Of a stretch of DNA of 64,000 nt, positions 61,228 to 64,000 are shown in pieces. The position numbers were made by a program, and so were the translations under genes. The DNA comes from an uncultured Eubacteriales bacterium. Lineage in GTDB: Bacteria > Bacillota > Clostridia > HGM11514. The DNA is taken from the NCBI GenBank assembly GCA_902492655.1, contig CABUMF010000002.1, positions 47,614-111,613 on the forward strand. Reading direction: 5' to 3'. The notes under the pieces were generated by a model. It did not search any database, was not told the DNA's origin, and was given only the letters and a program-made list of their open reading frames with translations. Each line of letters starts with the position of its first letter. The stretch's first letter is position 1.

Positions 61228-61302
61228 AAAATGATTGAAAATGATTATTTATCATTATAATGGCCATTTGTTGACTTAAAATGATTTATCGGTTATAATG
61301 AT
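61228..61302 (+). promoter_or_regulatory. Promoter of the FAD oxidoreductase gene with AATGAT repeats
   Basis: TTGACT (61271-61276), 17-base spacer, perfect TATAAT (61294-61299). AAAATGATT occurs at 61228-61236, 61238-61246 and 61278-61286 (spacings 10 and 40, so in helical phase), with inverted ATCATT at 61251-61256 and AATGAT at 61297-61302. Such direct repeats suit a DeoR-type operator shared by the two divergent genes. Confidence 0.6.
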
Positions 61303-61365
61303 ACCATGAAGGCAAGAAAAAATCAAGCATAAATCAGAATTTTGCTGATGAAAAGGATTTGCATT

Positions 61366-63222
61366 ATGAAACGAACGACAGAAAGATATCAGGAGAAGCA
61401 ATACGAAGTGATTGTAGTCGGCGGCGGCATGGCGGGCATTTCAGCTGCTATAGAGGCTGCACGAAGCGGTGCACAGACAGCGCTTGTCCATGCGCGTCCG
61501 GTGCTTGGCGGCAATGCATCCAGTGAGATCCGCGTACACATCTCCGGTGCGGATCACAGCCTGGAGAAGCCCGATTACGCGGAAGGCGGCATCCTCTATG
61601 AGTTGATGCTTGAAAACAAGGCGCGCAACGAGAATTTCAGCTATTCCACGTGGGATCTGATCTTGTTTGAAGCGGTGAAAAAGCAGGAGAACCTGACTGT
61701 TTATCTCAACACGGTGATGTATGACTGCGAAACGGAGGAGGATCGGATCACTGCCATCCTCTGCGTGCAGGAAACGACGGAAATGCGCATGAAGCTGTCC
61801 GCACCGCTGTTTGTGGACAGCACGGGAAACGGCACACTGGGCTACTATGCCGGCGCGGAGTATCGGCAGGGCAGCGAATCGAAGGACGAAACGGGCGAGC
61901 TGCACGCGCCGGAGTCTCCCAACAATGAACGCATGGGCAACACGATCTTCTTCCGTGCACGCAATATGGGGCATCCGGTGAAGTTTACGCCGCCTGCGTT
62001 TGCAAAACACTTTACAGAGGAAGATCTCCGCTACCGGATGCACTGCGCGGTACATAAGGTAGACTATTCCACCTGCGCCGATCCGGAGAAAAACGAAAAA
62101 AACGGCGGCGTTTCCAGCCGTGGCGTTGATTATGGATATTTCTGGATCGAGCTGATGGGCGATACGGATGATATCATCACTGATTACGAAAACATCCGCG
62201 ACGATCTGGTAGCCAGCCTCTATGGCGTGTGGGATCACATCAAGAACGGCGGCGATCACGGTGCAGAAAATTATGCGCTGGAATGGGTGGGCATGTTGCC
62301 CGGAACTAGAGAATCCCGGCGGTTGGTGGGCGACTATCTGCTGAATGAAACCGATATTTACGATAACCGTATCTTCGAGGATGCGGTCTGCTACGGCGGA
62401 TGGTGCGTGGATCTGCATACTGCCCACGGACTGCTTGACCTTCACCGGCATCCTTCCGGCGAATGCTACTTCTTCGACGGTATTTACAGCATTCCCTATC
62501 GCTGCTACTATTCCAAAAACATCCGCAACCTGTTCATGGCAGGACGCAACATTTCCGCCACCAAGCTGGGAATGTGCAGCACGCGCATTATCGGCTGCTG
62601 CGCCATTGGCGGACAGGCAGTCGGTGCGGCGGCGGCACTCTGTACAAAGTATGGATGTACACCGAGGGAGCTTACACCGCATATCGGCGAGCTGCAGCAG
62701 ATTATTCTGAAAAACGACGGTTTCCTTCCGGGCGTTGTGAATACGGATCCCGATGATCTGGCGCGGTGTGCGTCGTTCACCGCAAGTTCACATAAGCCCG
62801 GCTGCGAGCCGGAAAAAGTCATCGATGGCATCTCGCGGAAGATCGGCGATGATATGCACGGATGGGTATCGGACGGAATTGCAGAGGAGGGCGAATGTCT
62901 GGTGATGAAATGGGATGAGGCGCAGACATTGTCCGAGCTTCGCTTCACCTTCCACTCGGATTTCCGCTATCCCATCCGCGTCACCATGGCACCCAACCGT
63001 CAGAAACAGCAGCGTCCGGGCGTCCCGGCGGAGCTGGTGAAGGATTACGATGTGATTCTTCGGAAGGATGGCGAGATTGTGCATACCATTGAAGTACGCG
63101 GCAATCATCAGCGCCATAACATCCATCGGTTTGAAAAGAGCGTTTGTGATACGGTGGAGCTGCGCGTCATTTCCACCAACGGTGCAGACGAGATTACCAT
63201 ATTTGAAGTCAGGGCTTATTAA
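61366..63222 (+). CDS. FAD-dependent oxidoreductase with C-terminal discoidin-like domain
   Basis: A 618-residue cytoplasmic flavoprotein of the FAD_oxidored (PF12831-like) group. The dinucleotide-binding motif VIVVGGGMAGISAAIEAAR has its glycines at residues 19-24, and PVLGGNASSEIRVH (46-59) is the group's second motif. The FAD domain extends to about residue 430 (NISATKLGMCSTRIIG). From about 470 a beta-rich domain resembles F5/8 type C modules (FTASSHKPGCEPEKVIDGI). Members are often found with sugar-use genes; the substrate is unknown. ATG 61366 follows AAAAGGA. G+C and codon choice differ sharply from genes left of 61,120. Confidence 0.82.
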   Translation: MKRTTERYQEKQYEVIVVGGGMAGISAAIEAARSGAQTALVHARPVLGGNASSEIRVHISGADHSLEKPDYAEGGILYELMLENKARNENFSYSTWDLILFEAVKKQENLTVYLNTVMYDCETEEDRITAILCVQETTEMRMKLSAPLFVDSTGNGTLGYYAGAEYRQGSESKDETGELHAPESPNNERMGNTIFFRARNMGHPVKFTPPAFAKHFTEEDLRYRMHCAVHKVDYSTCADPEKNEKNGGVSSRGVDYGYFWIELMGDTDDIITDYENIRDDLVASLYGVWDHIKNGGDHGAENYALEWVGMLPGTRESRRLVGDYLLNETDIYDNRIFEDAVCYGGWCVDLHTAHGLLDLHRHPSGECYFFDGIYSIPYRCYYSKNIRNLFMAGRNISATKLGMCSTRIIGCCAIGGQAVGAAAALCTKYGCTPRELTPHIGELQQIILKNDGFLPGVVNTDPDDLARCASFTASSHKPGCEPEKVIDGISRKIGDDMHGWVSDGIAEEGECLVMKWDEAQTLSELRFTFHSDFRYPIRVTMAPNRQKQQRPGVPAELVKDYDVILRKDGEIVHTIEVRGNHQRHNIHRFEKSVCDTVELRVISTNGADEITIFEVRAY

Positions 63223-63232
63223 AATTTTATAG

Positions 63233-63322
63233 TGGACATTTGATAAGCTGAAGGAATACGGCAATCTGGTTTTGGCTGATCTGAACGGCGATACTGTCTA
63301 TGATTATAAGGAGGTGAATTAA
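63233..63322 (+). pseudogene. Short coding remnant with EF-hand/dockerin-like tail
   Basis: Between two genes a 29-codon frame after an in-frame stop reads WTFDKLKEYGNLVLADLNGD and TVYDYKEVN before TAA. DLNGDTVYDYKEV fits the D-x-N-G-D-x-x-x-D-x-x-E calcium-loop pattern of dockerins and EF-hands. No start codon with ribosome site exists, so it looks like the 3' end of a lost gene, or chance. Confidence 0.35.
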
Positions 63323-63329
63323 TAGCACA

Positions 63330-64000
63330 ATGAGATGTATGCAAAGAACATGTATGATTGAATGTGATGCGCTCCGGCATATTCCTACGCTCTGCATGGG
63401 ATATGCTGTGCGTCGGGCATTTCTGGTAGGAGATGTCCATACATTTCCCCTCGCCGGGGTACAAATACGAGATATGCTGTTCCGGATCGGCGTGGAATCT
63501 GTGGTATATCAGTTCCCGCAAACGACACTGGAACCGGATGAAGTTGCCGTCGGGTCGCTGATACTTCACTATGATCCATCCTGTGACATCATCATCGGCA
63601 TTGGCTCCGGCGTTATCAACGATCTGTGCAAACTGTTGGCAAATTTGACAAATCGACCGTTTATCATTGTTGCCACTGCGCCATCCATGGATGGATATGC
63701 ATCGCCGCTGTCCTCCATGGTGCGGGACGGTCTGAAGGTTTCCATCCCCACCAAGAAGGCGGATCATATCGTGGCGGATCTGGACATCCTGCGGAATGCG
63801 CCGCTTCCGATGCTGAAGGCCGGCCTTGGTGATATGCTGGCAAAATATGTGAGTATCTGCGAATGGCGGCTTGGAGCGTTGATTACAGGAGAAGCCTATG
63901 ATTCCGGGATCGCCGATTCGGTACGGAATGCGCTCAGAAAGTGCGTGGATCATGCGGATGGTCTGCTGCATCGTGAAGATGAGGCGATCCGTGCGGTATT
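63330..64000 (+). CDS. sn-glycerol-1-phosphate dehydrogenase-like protein (partial, 3' end beyond window)
   Basis: At least 223 residues of an iron-alcohol-dehydrogenase-fold enzyme of the EgsA/AraM group, which reduces dihydroxyacetone phosphate to sn-glycerol-1-phosphate with NAD(P)H. NAD-binding IGIGSGVIND is at about 89-98, the family hallmark ATAPSMDGYASP at about 115-126, and the metal-site block KAGLGDMLAKY near 167. AAGGAGG lies 15 bases before ATG 63330, a long spacing; another in-frame ATG is nine bases later. It shares the high-G+C character of the oxidoreductase gene and is probably in the same operon. The right edge of the window cuts it. Confidence 0.85.
   Translation, partial: MRCMQRTCMIECDALRHIPTLCMGYAVRRAFLVGDVHTFPLAGVQIRDMLFRIGVESVVYQFPQTTLEPDEVAVGSLILHYDPSCDIIIGIGSGVINDLCKLLANLTNRPFIIVATAPSMDGYASPLSSMVRDGLKVSIPTKKADHIVADLDILRNAPLPMLKAGLGDMLAKYVSICEWRLGALITGEAYDSGIADSVRNALRKCVDHADGLLHREDEAIRAV

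Noticed and set aside
61441..62682. 413-codon minus-strand open frame
   Set aside because: Antisense to the FAD oxidoreductase with its FAD-binding motif; Cys/Arg-rich translation without recognisable domains.
63219..63971. 250-codon minus-strand open frame
   Set aside because: It is antisense to the glycerol-1-phosphate dehydrogenase-like gene, whose plus-strand frame has clear family motifs; the minus frame shows none and is a product of high G+C.
60638..64000. Integrative element with att sites
   Set aside because: No integrase gene and no second copy of the tRNA-Asn 3' end could be found within the window.
1..64000. CRISPR arrays, IS elements, rRNA genes, prophage
   Set aside because: No regularly spaced repeats, transposase, rRNA sequence or phage structural gene was seen on either strand.

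Overview
The window carries a chromosomal replication origin and its flanks from a low-GC Gram-positive bacterium, most likely a member of the Clostridia (an Oscillospiraceae/Ruminococcaceae-like anaerobe is my best guess; no genus is assigned). The reasons are the classical Firmicute order rpmH-rnpA-yidD-yidC-jag-mnmE-mnmG / dnaA-dnaN-yaaA-recF-remB-gyrB-gyrA, a PolC-type replicative polymerase, a FabK-type enoyl reductase, the CdaA-YbbR-GlmM operon, split transketolase, YycH/YycI-like proteins, a GerMN lipoprotein and a GlgC/GlgD pair.

Layout. 1-5036: leftward ribosome/RNase P/membrane insertion/tRNA-modification operon, with mnmG cut by the left edge. 5057-14001: dnaA, oriC (DnaA boxes and AT-rich DNA at 6508-6726), dnaN, recF, remB, gyrB, gyrA. 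14060-16573: a zinc/manganese-type ABC importer behind a palindromic Fur-family-like operator. 16676-19837: a GntR (YtrA-type) regulator with an ABC exporter, behind a palindrome overlapping its promoter. 19984-31652: a putative glycosidase-like DUF4832 protein, then pyrH-frr-uppS-cdsA-dxr-rseP-ispG-polC. 31722-34480: a WalR-box-like promoter in front of a small secreted protein and YycH/YycI-like membrane proteins. 34572-37264: GerMN lipoprotein and two-gene transketolase. 37299-45227 (leftward): a type II fatty-acid operon fabH-acpP-fabK-fabD-fabG-fabF-fabZ-accD-accA under a TetR-family regulator; three copies of one palindrome mark the probable regulon. 45243-48690 (leftward): glmM, ybbR, cdaA (c-di-AMP synthase). 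48948-52996: glycogen genes (a divergent GlgB, GlgC, GlgD). 53094-60558 (leftward): a Cys-rich conserved protein of unknown function, then pstS-pstC-pstA-pstB-phoU-phoP-phoR behind a recognisable Pho box. 60638: tRNA-Asn.

Right of the tRNA the character changes. A small gene and a DeoR-type regulator gene run toward each other and both are cut at about 61,120. Beyond that point the DNA is visibly richer in G+C, with different codon choice, and encodes a large FAD-dependent oxidoreductase and the start of a glycerol-1-phosphate dehydrogenase-like gene. This looks like the edge of a horizontally acquired segment beside a tRNA, or, less interestingly, an assembly join.

No CRISPR array, phage, IS element or wholly new multi-gene system is visible. 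The most original material is regulatory: the GCACA-N3-TGTGC regulon of the fatty-acid genes, alternative RNA pairings between phoP and phoR, a Shine-Dalgarno-sequestering inverted repeat at 53933-53977, a terminator-like hairpin in the dnaA leader, and the broken junction at 61,120.
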